From contig DATKEH010000058.1 in assembly GCA_035546355.1 (NCBI GenBank), positions 1 through 9,734 on the forward strand: a stretch of DNA of 9,734 nucleotides, in the 5' to 3' direction. The stretch's first letter is position 1. Each line of letters opens with the position of its first letter. The notes under the pieces are model-generated. The model searched no databases and was not told the origin of the DNA. It worked only from the letters and a program-made list of their open reading frames with translations. This DNA is from DATKEH01 sp035546355. GTDB taxonomy: Bacteria > Acidobacteriota > Thermoanaerobaculia > Multivoradales > JAIOJS01. Positions 1 to 7,497 of this stretch are shown piece by piece. Position numbers and translations under genes: made by a program.

Positions 1-308
1 TGCTGATACCTGGCCGGCACCGCGAAGTAACGGAAGATGACGACGAAGACGAAGATGTTGTCGACCGACAGCGCCTTCTCGATCACGTAACCGGTGAAGA
101 ACTGCAGCCCCGCGACGCGCCCGGCCTCCAGGTAGACCCAGGCGTTGAACGCCAGCGAGAGGCCGATCCACACCGCGGTCCAGGCGTAGGCCTCGCGGGT
201 GCGCACCGCGTGCGCCTCACGGTGGAAGACCAGCAGGTCGACCGCCAGGGCGACCACCACCACCACCGCGAAGACACTCCACAACAGCGGACTGCCGATG
301 GTCGTCAA
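1..308 (-). CDS. TerC/Alx-family integral membrane protein, N-terminal part (cut by window edge)
   Basis: The reverse strand from 308 gives 102 codons that start with TTG and run off the window at base 1. The predicted start reads (M)TTIGSPLLWSVFAVVVVVAL, close to the N-terminus I remember for E. coli Alx (MNTVGTPLLW). A first membrane helix covers about residues 9-27. Later comes the family signature GYVIEKALSVDNIFVF (about residues 73-88), with acidic residues D24, E78 and D83 in or near membrane helices. TerC/Alx proteins are inner-membrane proteins linked to metal handling: manganese export for Alx, tellurite-resistance context for TerC. The TTG start is chosen because an in-frame TAG lies directly before it (311-309), so no upstream start is possible, and because GGAG sits 9 bases upstream. 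It follows the peptidase-barrel gene by 77 bases on the same strand. Family is confident; substrate is not shown. Confidence 0.93.
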   Translation of the reverse strand, partial: MTTIGSPLLWSVFAVVVVVALAVDLLVFHREAHAVRTREAYAWTAVWIGLSLAFNAWVYLEAGRVAGLQFFTGYVIEKALSVDNIFVFVVIFRYFAVPARYQ

Positions 309-317
309 CTAATGCAG

Positions 318-321
318 CTCC
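318..321 (-). promoter_or_regulatory. Ribosome binding site for the TTG-started TerC-family gene
   Basis: On the minus strand GGAG lies 9 bases before TTG 308-306. Together with the in-frame TAG directly before the TTG, it fixes this rare start codon. Confidence 0.55.
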
Positions 322-385
322 GCCCCTGACCGCCGAGGGCGCTCTCCTTCCTGCGCGGCAGCCACGGCGGGCGCATCCGGCGGTG

Positions 386-3300
386 TCACCAGCCCGGCGT
401 GATGACGATGCCGAAAACCCCGCTCTCCTCGGGCCGCTGGAAGGGCACGGCGTAGTAGAGCTCGATGGGCAGGGCCCCCAGCAGCAGGATGCGGGCGGCG
501 ATGCCGGCGGAGAACACCGGCACCCGCTCCAACGAGTCCTGGTCGAAGGTCAGCTCCGGCGACTGGTCGGCGGTCCAGGCGGCGCCGCCGTCGAAGAACA
601 GGGCGAGCTCGGTGGGCAGGGCCGGGAGCTCGATCAGGCCGTACTCCTCGACCCCGAACAGCGGCACCCGGAGCTCGAGGTTGAAGACGCCGATGCGGCT
701 GCCCACCAGACGGTCGAACTGGGGGCAGTCGCTGACCCCGGCGATGGGCGTGCACTCGCCGATGTCGATGTCGCCGACGGCGTAGCCGCGCACCAGCGTC
801 TCGCGGCCGACGTAGAGGGGCGACAACCGACCGCTCTCCGCGTCACCGCCGTAGCGGCCGAAGTGCAGGCCGCGCACCGCCAGTGTCCAGGGCCGGCGGA
901 AGAAGTACCGCCTGACGTCCGCCAGCGCGGTGTTGTAGGCGAGGTCCCCCTGGGTGACGTCGATCCCGAGCCGCATCCGCCCCCCCCGCACCGGGGAGAC
1001 GAACCCCCACGAGGAGTTGTCGCCGACGTAGGCGACACCGGTCTCGATCAGCCCCAGGGATCCGCCGCCGCCGAGCTCCTCGGTGTCGTGGAACAGCACG
1101 GTGTTGCCGGCGAGAATCAGCGTCTCCACCTCGAAATCGAAGCTCATGTGGGTATAGCCCGCGGAAGCTTCGAAACGGCGCGTCTGCGTCAGCGGGTAGC
1201 GCGCGAGGGCGGAGACCTGGTCGATCACCACCCGCTCGCGCTGCTGCTGGATGACGTCGGCGAGCACCACGTCGCCGTCCACCTCGACCGGCTGACGGGT
1301 GACGAAAGTGATGGCCGAGCGCAGGGGGATGTGCGCCCCGCCCACTCCCCACTGCAAGCGGTGCTGGCGGTTGAGGTACAGGGCCTGGGCGCCCAGCAGG
1401 TCCTCGAAATTGTCCGAGGTCGCCCCCCCCTGGAAGGCGATCGCCAGCTGGTGATCCCCGAGCAGATCGCTGAAATAGGCGCTGACGCTGCCACCCAGCC
1501 CGACGCCGTAGCGGTCGCCGAACAAGCCGACGCCGACCGGGCCGACGAAATCCAACGACAACCTGGGTTCGTAGCCGCGGACCTCGAGCTCGCTCGGCGG
1601 CGGCAGCGGCGGCGCGGGCTCGGGAGCATCCAGGTACGCGCGCACCGCCTCCCGGCCGGGGGAATCGGGCGGCGGCAGCAGGGCGGCGGCGGCGATCTCC
1701 GGCTCCGGCTCGACCGGGCGGCCGATGCCGGCCACCTGCGCCGCTTGCAGGCGATGGATGACGAACTCCCCGTCGAGGAGCAGCGAGAACGCCACGTCCC
1801 CGGCCCCGCCGACGCTCAGCGCCGGCGACAGCGCGGTGATGCCGCTGACGCCGGTGGAGACGCGGGTGATGCGCTCGATCCGCTGGTCGGCCAGCGAGTA
1901 CCGGAACACGTCGGAGATCCCGTCGGGGTCGGCGACGAAGTAGAGATGGCGCCCATCGGCGGTGAAGGCGGGGCTGATCTGCTTGCCGCGGGCGAACAGC
2001 GGCAGCGGCCGGATGGCGCCGGTGGCGACGTCGATCAGGTGCAGGCCGGGCGGGGCGTACACCAGGGCTTCGAGGTCGGTACCGCGGCCGCGATCGGAGA
2101 CGAAAGCCAGCGTCGAGCCGTCCGGCGACCAGGCCGGCTGCATGTCGGCGTAGAGGTCGTCGGTGAGCTGCCGGGTCTCGCCGCTCTCCAGGTCGTAGAC
2201 GTAGAGGTCCATGACGCTGTCCGCCATTCCCGACAGGGCGATGCGGCGGCCGTCCGGCGACCAGGCCGGGCTCGACATCTGGCTGACGCGAGGCATGGCG
2301 ATCCGTCGTTCCACCCTGCCCGAGCCGGCGTCGACGATGACCAGGCGGTTGTCCCCTCTCGCCACCGCCGTGAAGGCGAAGCGCCTGCCATCGGGGGACC
2401 AGGTGCCCGCCGACTCGAGGAAGCGCAACGAGTCGAGGTGGGGATCGGCGGCGGCCGAGAACAGCCGATGCTGCACCTCGCCGGTGCGCGCGTCGGCGAC
2501 GTAGAGGTCGAGGGAGAAGAGGTCGCGGGTGGAGAGGAAGGCGATGCGGGAGCCGTCGGGGGACAGCACCGGCGCCAGGTTGACGCGGCCGCTGCCCCGC
2601 TGCCGCGCCAGCAGCGGCTCGCCGAGGGTCTCCGGCGGATCGCGATAGCCGATGACCGGGTTGTAGTGCTCGCGCAGCATGCTGCGCCAATCGGCGAACA
2701 GCTGCTCCGGCGGGACGCCCAGCACCTCCTCGATCGCCGGCTCGACACCCAGGGCCAGCATCGCCTTGAAGGTCCGCATCGCGGCGTCGTCCCCCCAGCG
2801 CCCGGCCACGTAGGCCCAGAACCCCTGCCCCCACTGGTAGGGATTGAAGCGCGGGTCGCGCCACATCGCCCGCTCGTCGGGAAGCCGGTCGTGCACCACG
2901 CCGTCGCGCAGCACCATCGCGGTATGGGAGTCCTCCCTCCCCTGCGACAGGTACTCGGCGAGACCCTCCACCACCCATAGCGGCAGGCGCATGAGGCCCA
3001 TGCTGCTGCGGCGCACCTCGCTCATCCGGCGGCTGATGTCGAACTGGAAGGCGTGCACCAGCTCGTGCCCCAGCACGTGATCGGTGTCGGCATAGCTGCC
3101 GGTGAGCGGCATCACCACCCGGTCCTTGAACCCCTCGGTGAACCCTCCCGTGCCCTCGCCGATGAGCCCGCCGGTGATGTCGGTCTGCTGGAAGTCGGCG
3201 TGGTCGGCGTAGAGCACGATCGGCTTGCGCTCCTCGAAGCCGTGGCTCATGGTGGCCGACAGCCGGTCGTACCATCGCTCGGCCATGCGGCCGGCGTCGA

Positions 3301-3493
3301 GCGCCGGGGCGTTGCCGTGCGGGTAGTGGTGCAGGTCGAAGTGGGGCAGCTCGGCGACGCGGAAGTCGAAGCGCTCCCATTGCACCTTGTTGCGGCCGAA
3401 GTACTGTGCCGAGGCGGCGGCCGTGAGCAGGCAGAGGAGGACCAGGACGCACCCCGAGAGGCGCAGCGTCGGACGCGGCGATCGGCTCTTCAT
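386..3493 (-). CDS. Exported HExxH metallopeptidase / PD40 beta-propeller / Omp85-like outer-membrane barrel fusion protein
   Basis: A 1035-residue protein. Residues 1-29 form a Sec signal peptide (basic MKSRSPRP, hydrophobic core, ASA|Q). The mature protein begins QYFGRNKVQWERFDF, an opening I recall from 'peptidase MA / biopolymer transporter Tol-like' proteins. Residues about 30-290 hold a gluzincin-type peptidase: H143-E-L-V-H147, with E176 in WVVEGLAEY as the probable third zinc ligand. PD40/TolB-like propeller strands follow at 310, 365, 411, 455 and 510 (four with the SPDG motif, the last TADG). A proline-rich linker covers about 594-633. From about 640 to the end is a beta-barrel with an Omp85-type VRGY motif (901-904) and a terminal aromatic (ITPGW). 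No POTRA domain is evident. It likely sits in the outer membrane with the peptidase in the periplasm or at the surface. ATG 3493 is chosen for the signal peptide; no strong ribosome binding site is seen, and the frame stays open further upstream. Confidence 0.9.
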   Translation of the reverse strand: MKSRSPRPTLRLSGCVLVLLCLLTAAASAQYFGRNKVQWERFDFRVAELPHFDLHHYPHGNAPALDAGRMAERWYDRLSATMSHGFEERKPIVLYADHADFQQTDITGGLIGEGTGGFTEGFKDRVVMPLTGSYADTDHVLGHELVHAFQFDISRRMSEVRRSSMGLMRLPLWVVEGLAEYLSQGREDSHTAMVLRDGVVHDRLPDERAMWRDPRFNPYQWGQGFWAYVAGRWGDDAAMRTFKAMLALGVEPAIEEVLGVPPEQLFADWRSMLREHYNPVIGYRDPPETLGEPLLARQRGSGRVNLAPVLSPDGSRIAFLSTRDLFSLDLYVADARTGEVQHRLFSAAADPHLDSLRFLESAGTWSPDGRRFAFTAVARGDNRLVIVDAGSGRVERRIAMPRVSQMSSPAWSPDGRRIALSGMADSVMDLYVYDLESGETRQLTDDLYADMQPAWSPDGSTLAFVSDRGRGTDLEALVYAPPGLHLIDVATGAIRPLPLFARGKQISPAFTADGRHLYFVADPDGISDVFRYSLADQRIERITRVSTGVSGITALSPALSVGGAGDVAFSLLLDGEFVIHRLQAAQVAGIGRPVEPEPEIAAAALLPPPDSPGREAVRAYLDAPEPAPPLPPPSELEVRGYEPRLSLDFVGPVGVGLFGDRYGVGLGGSVSAYFSDLLGDHQLAIAFQGGATSDNFEDLLGAQALYLNRQHRLQWGVGGAHIPLRSAITFVTRQPVEVDGDVVLADVIQQQRERVVIDQVSALARYPLTQTRRFEASAGYTHMSFDFEVETLILAGNTVLFHDTEELGGGGSLGLIETGVAYVGDNSSWGFVSPVRGGRMRLGIDVTQGDLAYNTALADVRRYFFRRPWTLAVRGLHFGRYGGDAESGRLSPLYVGRETLVRGYAVGDIDIGECTPIAGVSDCPQFDRLVGSRIGVFNLELRVPLFGVEEYGLIELPALPTELALFFDGGAAWTADQSPELTFDQDSLERVPVFSAGIAARILLLGALPIELYYAVPFQRPEESGVFGIVITPGW

Positions 3494-3562
3494 GAGCGCG
3501 CAGAGAAGCAAGAATAGTACCGCGGCACCGCCGGCGACGAGCCTGGCGAGTAGACTGCCTGC
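3494..3562. promoter_or_regulatory. Divergent promoter region between the peptidase-barrel gene and recD2
   Basis: These 69 bases separate two divergent starts, so both promoters must lie here or inside the genes. On the plus strand TAGACT (3551-3556) is a 4/6 match to a -10 box and would place initiation close to the GTG of recD2, giving a nearly leaderless message. On the minus strand TACTAT (about 3516-3521) is a weak -10 candidate for the peptidase gene. Neither has a convincing -35 box. Confidence 0.3.
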
Positions 3563-5755
3563 GTGACCTCGCAACCCGATCTCTTCACGCCTGACCCGCC
3601 AGCTCCTGGCAGCGAGACGTTGGAGGGAACGCTCGAGCGGGTCGTCTATGCCAGCCCCGAGTCGGCCTGGTGCGTGGTGCGGCTGCGCGTCCCGGGGCGT
3701 CTGGGCGTGGTCACCGCGGTGGGCGCCCTGTTCGGCATCCAGCCGGGGGAGCAGGTCAAGCTCACCGGCCGCTGGATGCAGGATTCCCGCTACGGCGAGC
3801 AGTTCGCCATCGAGAGCTGGCTGTCGCTGAAGCCGGCGACGCTGCAGGGGCTCGAGAAGTACCTCGGCTCGGGCCTGGTGCCGGGGCTGGGGCCGGTCAT
3901 GGCGAAGCGCCTGGTGGCGCACTTCGGGCTCGACACGCTGGAGGTGATCGAGGGCCACCCCGAGCGGCTCACCGAGGTGCCCGGCATCGGCCGGGTGCGC
4001 AGCCGGCGGATCCAGCAGTCGTGGGGCGAGCAGAAGGCCGTGCAGCAGGTGATGATCTTTCTGCAGTCGCATGGGGTGTCGACCCACCACGCGGTGAAGA
4101 TCTACCGCACCTACGGCGACGACGCGATGCGGGTGGTCGGCGAGGACCCCTACCGCCTGGCCACCGACGTCTACGGCATCGGTTTTCGCACCGCCGACCG
4201 CATCGCCGAGCGGCTGGGCATCCCCAGGGACGCGCCGCAGCGCCTCGCCGCAGGGGTTCTCCACGCCCTCGGTCAGGCGTCCGAGGAAGGCCACCTGTTC
4301 CTGCCGCGCGCCCGCCTGGTGGAGCGCAGCGCGGCGCTGCTCGAGGCCCCGGAGGCCCCCGTCGCCGAGGCGCTCGAACGGCTGCGGCGGGCCGAGCAGG
4401 TGATGGTGGAGCCCCTGGAGCTGGACGACGCCGTCTACCTGCGGTCGCTCTTCCTCGCCGAGCTGGGGGCGGCGCGACGCCTGCTGCGACTGCAGGCGCA
4501 CCCGGTGGCGCCGGTGGCCGTCGACCTCGACCGCGCCTTCCGCTGGCTCGAGGAGACCCAGGGGCTCGACCTCGCGGCAGCCCAGCGCGAGGCGGTACGC
4601 ACCGTCCTCACCCGGCCGGTGGTGGTGATCACCGGCGGCCCCGGCACCGGCAAGACCACCCTGGTGCGGGCGCTGGTGGAGATCTTCTCCCGCAAGGGGG
4701 AGAAGGTGCTGCTCGCCGCCCCCACCGGGCGGGCCGCCAAACGGCTCGCCGACGCCAGCGGCCGCGAGGCGGTGACCCTCCACCGACTCCTCGAGTTCGC
4801 GCCCCAGAGCATGACCTTCGACCGCAACGCCGAGCGGCCCCTCGGCTGCGACCTGCTGGTCGTCGACGAGCTGTCGATGGTCGACATGGTGCTCGCCCAC
4901 CACCTGCTCAAGGCGGTGCCCGAGGGAGGGCGGCTGGTGTTGGTGGGAGACGCCGACCAGCTGCCTTCGGTGGGGCCTGGCAACGTCCTCGCCGACCTCC
5001 TGCAGAGCGGCGTCATCCCCGCCGTCCGGCTGCGCGACGTCTTCCGCCAGGCGCGGGAGAGCCTGATCGTCACCAACGCCCACCGCATCCTCGCCGGGGA
5101 GCTCCCGCGGCTGCCGCAGGAGGGCCGGCCGAGCGACTTCTTCTTCATCGAGCGGGAGAGCCCGGAGGAGGCCATCTCCACGCTCGAGCAGCTGGTGGGC
5201 GAGCGCATCCCCAGGGGGTTCGGCTTCGACCCCTGGGCCGACATCCAGGTGCTGTCGCCGATGCGGCGGGGCCCGCTGGGGACGCACGCCATCAACGCCT
5301 CGCTGCAGGCCCTGCTCAATCCCGGCGGCCGCCCCGCCGGGGGCGCCCGTGGCCTCTGCGTCGGCGACAAGGTGATGCAGCTACGCAACAACTACCAGCT
5401 CGAGGTGTTCAACGGCGACCTCGGACGGGTCGAGGGGGTCGACGAGGACGAGGGCGAGCTGCTGGTGCGCTTCGAGGACCGCGTGCTGCGGTACGCGGCG
5501 CGCGACCTCGACGAGCTGGAGCTCGCCTACGCCTGCTCGATCCACAAGTCGCAGGGCAGCGAGTACCCCTGCGTGGTGGTGCTGTTGCACGGCCAGCACC
5601 ACGTCATGCTGCAGCGCAACCTGCTCTACACCGCCCTCACCCGCGGGCGGCGGCTGGTGGTGCTGCTGGGCAGTCGCCGGGCGGTGGCGCAGGCGGTGCG
5701 CAATCACAGCCCACGGCAGCGCCACAGCCTGCTGGCGGAGCGATTGCGGCGGTAA
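3563..5755 (+). CDS. recD2: RecD2-type ATP-dependent 5'-3' DNA helicase (RecD/TraA family)
   Basis: 730 residues, GTG start, TAA stop; length fits stand-alone RecD2. The N-terminal OB-like region (about 18-90, LEGTLERVVYASPESAWCVVRL) is followed by three helix-hairpin-helix-like DNA-binding motifs: VPGLGPVMAKRLVAHFG, VPGIGRVRSRRI and VYGIGFRTADRIAERLG. The SF1B motor has Walker A GGPGTGKTT at 358-366, Walker B VVDELSMVD with D435-E436, motif III GDADQLPSVGPG from 462, motif V IHKSQGSEYP at 660-669 and motif VI YTALTRGRR near 690. All helicase motifs look intact. RecD2 acts alone, without RecBC, unwinding DNA 5' to 3' in repair and replication-fork upkeep. No recB or recC is nearby. It is divergent from the peptidase-barrel gene and convergent with the bactofilin-like operon. 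There is no good Shine-Dalgarno sequence before the GTG, so it may be leaderless. Confidence 0.97.
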   Translation: MTSQPDLFTPDPPAPGSETLEGTLERVVYASPESAWCVVRLRVPGRLGVVTAVGALFGIQPGEQVKLTGRWMQDSRYGEQFAIESWLSLKPATLQGLEKYLGSGLVPGLGPVMAKRLVAHFGLDTLEVIEGHPERLTEVPGIGRVRSRRIQQSWGEQKAVQQVMIFLQSHGVSTHHAVKIYRTYGDDAMRVVGEDPYRLATDVYGIGFRTADRIAERLGIPRDAPQRLAAGVLHALGQASEEGHLFLPRARLVERSAALLEAPEAPVAEALERLRRAEQVMVEPLELDDAVYLRSLFLAELGAARRLLRLQAHPVAPVAVDLDRAFRWLEETQGLDLAAAQREAVRTVLTRPVVVITGGPGTGKTTLVRALVEIFSRKGEKVLLAAPTGRAAKRLADASGREAVTLHRLLEFAPQSMTFDRNAERPLGCDLLVVDELSMVDMVLAHHLLKAVPEGGRLVLVGDADQLPSVGPGNVLADLLQSGVIPAVRLRDVFRQARESLIVTNAHRILAGELPRLPQEGRPSDFFFIERESPEEAISTLEQLVGERIPRGFGFDPWADIQVLSPMRRGPLGTHAINASLQALLNPGGRPAGGARGLCVGDKVMQLRNNYQLEVFNGDLGRVEGVDEDEGELLVRFEDRVLRYAARDLDELELAYACSIHKSQGSEYPCVVVLLHGQHHVMLQRNLLYTALTRGRRLVVLLGSRRAVAQAVRNHSPRQRHSLLAERLRR

Positions 5756-5765
5756 CCGGGCCCAT

Positions 5766-5818
5766 GGCCGGTGGATGCCGGCCTCGCTGCCGGTAGGCAG
5801 CCGGGCACCGGCTCCTAC
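5766..5818. repeat. Cluster of three hairpins between convergent genes, GTAG REP-like
   Basis: Three inverted repeats lie almost end to end. GGCCGG/CCGGCC (5766-5783) has a 6-base loop, GCTGCC/GGCAGC (5786-5801) a 4-base loop and AGCCGG/CCGGCT (5799-5813) a 3-base loop. The last two share three bases, so they exclude each other. Read on the minus strand, the block opens with GTAGG (5818-5814) directly before the AGCCGG hairpin, the form of GTAG-type REP sequences known from pseudomonads and xanthomonads. The TAG of that GTAGG is the stop codon of the bactofilin-like gene. The position between two convergent 3' ends suits a two-way transcription block, but no T-tract follows. REP identity rests on resemblance to one copy only. 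Confidence 0.55.
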
Positions 5819-7497
5819 TCCCTCTCGTCGCGCTCCCAGTCGGGCTCGCCGGTCGCCGGCTCGTCGTCCGGGAACAGCGGCTCCTCGTCGAGGCCGCTCT
5901 GCGGCGCCTGGGCCGGCAGCGCCTCCCCCTGCGCGGCGTCGGCGACGGGTGCCGCAGGCCGCGGCGCCGGAGGGGGCGCCGGAGGTGGCGCAGCGGTCAC
6001 CGCGTCGCCGTCGTTGCGCCGCCGCCAGCCGAGCAGCACTCCGCCGAGACCCGCCGAGGTCGCCATCAGCGCGACCACCAGCCAGAAGAGCCAGAGCAGG
6101 AACGACAGGAAGCCCGCCAGGTCGTGCGGGCCGTCCAGCACGTCGACGAGGTCGGCAAGGATGCTCCAGCCGTGGATCCACATCAACCCCACGACCAGCG
6201 CCACGAAGCCGCCCAGCGGCCGCCAGCCGAAGCGCACCGCGCTCCACATCCCCAGCCGGTGCGCCGCCACCAGGTAGCCGAAGACGACCAGCAGGACGAA
6301 GGCTGGCAGGGCGAACACCTGGAGCAGGAGCAAGGGGATGCCGACGATCGAGATCAGCAGCAGCACCGAGACCACGAACATCGCCGGGATGAAGCAGACC
6401 AGGGTGGCAGCCCCCACCAGGCCCGCCTTCCACGGTTCGCGCGCCAGCCGCCCGGAGGCCCGCTCCAGCGGCGCGCGCAGCAGCAGCATCGCCAGGCCGC
6501 CGAACAGGGCCAGCATCATCAGCGAGACGATGCCGACGAAGAGATCGCCCAGCGCGCCGTCGAAGTAGTCGAGCCTGCCGCGGCCGAAGCGGTCGCCATG
6601 GCGCAAGCCGCCGAGCAGGGCCGGCCACAGGCTGACCTCGACGATCTCGCCGCGGATCTGGGCTCCCGAGGGCCGGTCCAGCTGCCCGCCGACGCTCACC
6701 GCATCGCCGAGGATCACCGCCTCGGGCCCCAGGCGCAGGTCGCCGCCCACGGAAACCACACTGCCGTGGACCTCGCCGCGCACCCGCGCGCCGCCGAGGA
6801 TGGCGACGACATCGCCGAACACTTCACCGTCGATCGTCACCGGACCGCCTATCGCCACCACCTCGCCGACCGCCTCGTCGGCCGCGACGTGGACCGGCGC
6901 CCAGAAGACCACCCGCGCATCGGAGGTACGCCCCCGCGAGCGGCGAACCTGGCGTTCGACCCGCTCGCGGATGCGTTCGGCTTCCTCGCGGGCCCGTTCC
7001 GCCGCGCGCACCGCCTCGCCGACGTCGCCGCCCTCGCGCAGCCGCTCCTCGATGTCGCGGCGCAGCTCCTCCTCCAGGTCGGTGGGCAGCGGCGGCGGTG
7101 GGGGTAGCGGCGCCGGCGGGGCGATTCCCTCCCCCGGCTCGTCCCTCTCCTCACGGGCGGCGGCGAATGCTTCCGAGATCTCGTCGCCCGGCAGGTCGGC
7201 CAGCAGCAGGAGCCGCTCCGCCTCGGCGGCGCCGACCCGACGGATCAGCTCCCGCTCGGACACCACCTGGCCGTCGATCGCCACTTCGCCCGCTGCCAGC
7301 TCGATGGTCTCGAGCTCGGCCGCCCCCCGGGGGCGCAACAGCACTCCCTGGCGCAGCGGCAGGACGTCATGGGTCGTCAGCACCTCCCGCGCCGCCGCCA
7401 CCGCCTCTCCGGGCTGGCCGAGGGCGGGCGCGGCCAGCGCCGCCGACAGCAGCGCCAGGGTCGCCAGGCGCCGGATCCCGTATCGTTCAGTCCGCAT
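5815..7497 (-). CDS. Membrane protein with signal peptide, coiled coil and bactofilin-like polymer-forming domain
   Basis: 560 residues. Residues 1-27 look like a Sec signal peptide (RRLATLALLSAALAAPALG|Q). A helical, charged region follows, with a proline-rich break at about 127-138 (PPAPLPPPPPLP) and a strong E/R-rich coiled coil at about 140-190. Residues about 200-290 carry short G-V/I-rich repeats (GEVVAIGG, GDVVAILGG, GSVVSVGGDL, GDAVSVGG) typical of the right-handed beta-helix of bactofilins and other polymer-forming proteins. About five hydrophobic helices follow between 315 and 490. The tail is proline-rich, then acidic. The signal peptide would put the beta-helix in the periplasm, whereas classical bactofilins are cytoplasmic. 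The ATG overlaps the upstream gene by 11 bases and has a strong ribosome binding site, so translation is probably coupled. It is the last gene of the sigma operon. Its function is unknown; an envelope scaffold is inference. Confidence 0.85.
   Translation of the reverse strand: MRTERYGIRRLATLALLSAALAAPALGQPGEAVAAAREVLTTHDVLPLRQGVLLRPRGAAELETIELAAGEVAIDGQVVSERELIRRVGAAEAERLLLLADLPGDEISEAFAAAREERDEPGEGIAPPAPLPPPPPLPTDLEEELRRDIEERLREGGDVGEAVRAAERAREEAERIRERVERQVRRSRGRTSDARVVFWAPVHVAADEAVGEVVAIGGPVTIDGEVFGDVVAILGGARVRGEVHGSVVSVGGDLRLGPEAVILGDAVSVGGQLDRPSGAQIRGEIVEVSLWPALLGGLRHGDRFGRGRLDYFDGALGDLFVGIVSLMMLALFGGLAMLLLRAPLERASGRLAREPWKAGLVGAATLVCFIPAMFVVSVLLLISIVGIPLLLLQVFALPAFVLLVVFGYLVAAHRLGMWSAVRFGWRPLGGFVALVVGLMWIHGWSILADLVDVLDGPHDLAGFLSFLLWLFWLVVALMATSAGLGGVLLGWRRRNDGDAVTAAPPPAPPPAPRPAAPVADAAQGEALPAQAPQSGLDEEPLFPDDEPATGEPDWERDERE

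Noticed and set aside
309..385. A possible yybP-ykoY manganese riboswitch before the TerC/Alx-family gene, as in E. coli alx.
   Set aside because: The gap is only 77 bases, shorter than this riboswitch usually needs with its expression platform, and I see none of its conserved pieces.
309..385. A terminator hairpin between the peptidase-barrel and TerC-family genes.
   Set aside because: Only a short imperfect pairing (CGCCCT with AGGGGCG) is visible and no T-run follows, so it is too weak to call.
383..2980. A long plus-strand open frame antisense to the peptidase-barrel gene.
   Set aside because: Its product is repetitive, rich in H, R, G and A, with no recognisable domain. It is the shadow of a real gene.
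386..5287. One continuous minus-strand open frame of over 1600 codons covering the peptidase gene and the antisense of most of recD2.
   Set aside because: Only the part from ATG 3493 has a signal peptide and domains. The upstream extension is low-complexity, H/R/G-rich antisense of recD2 and reflects the lack of stops at high GC.
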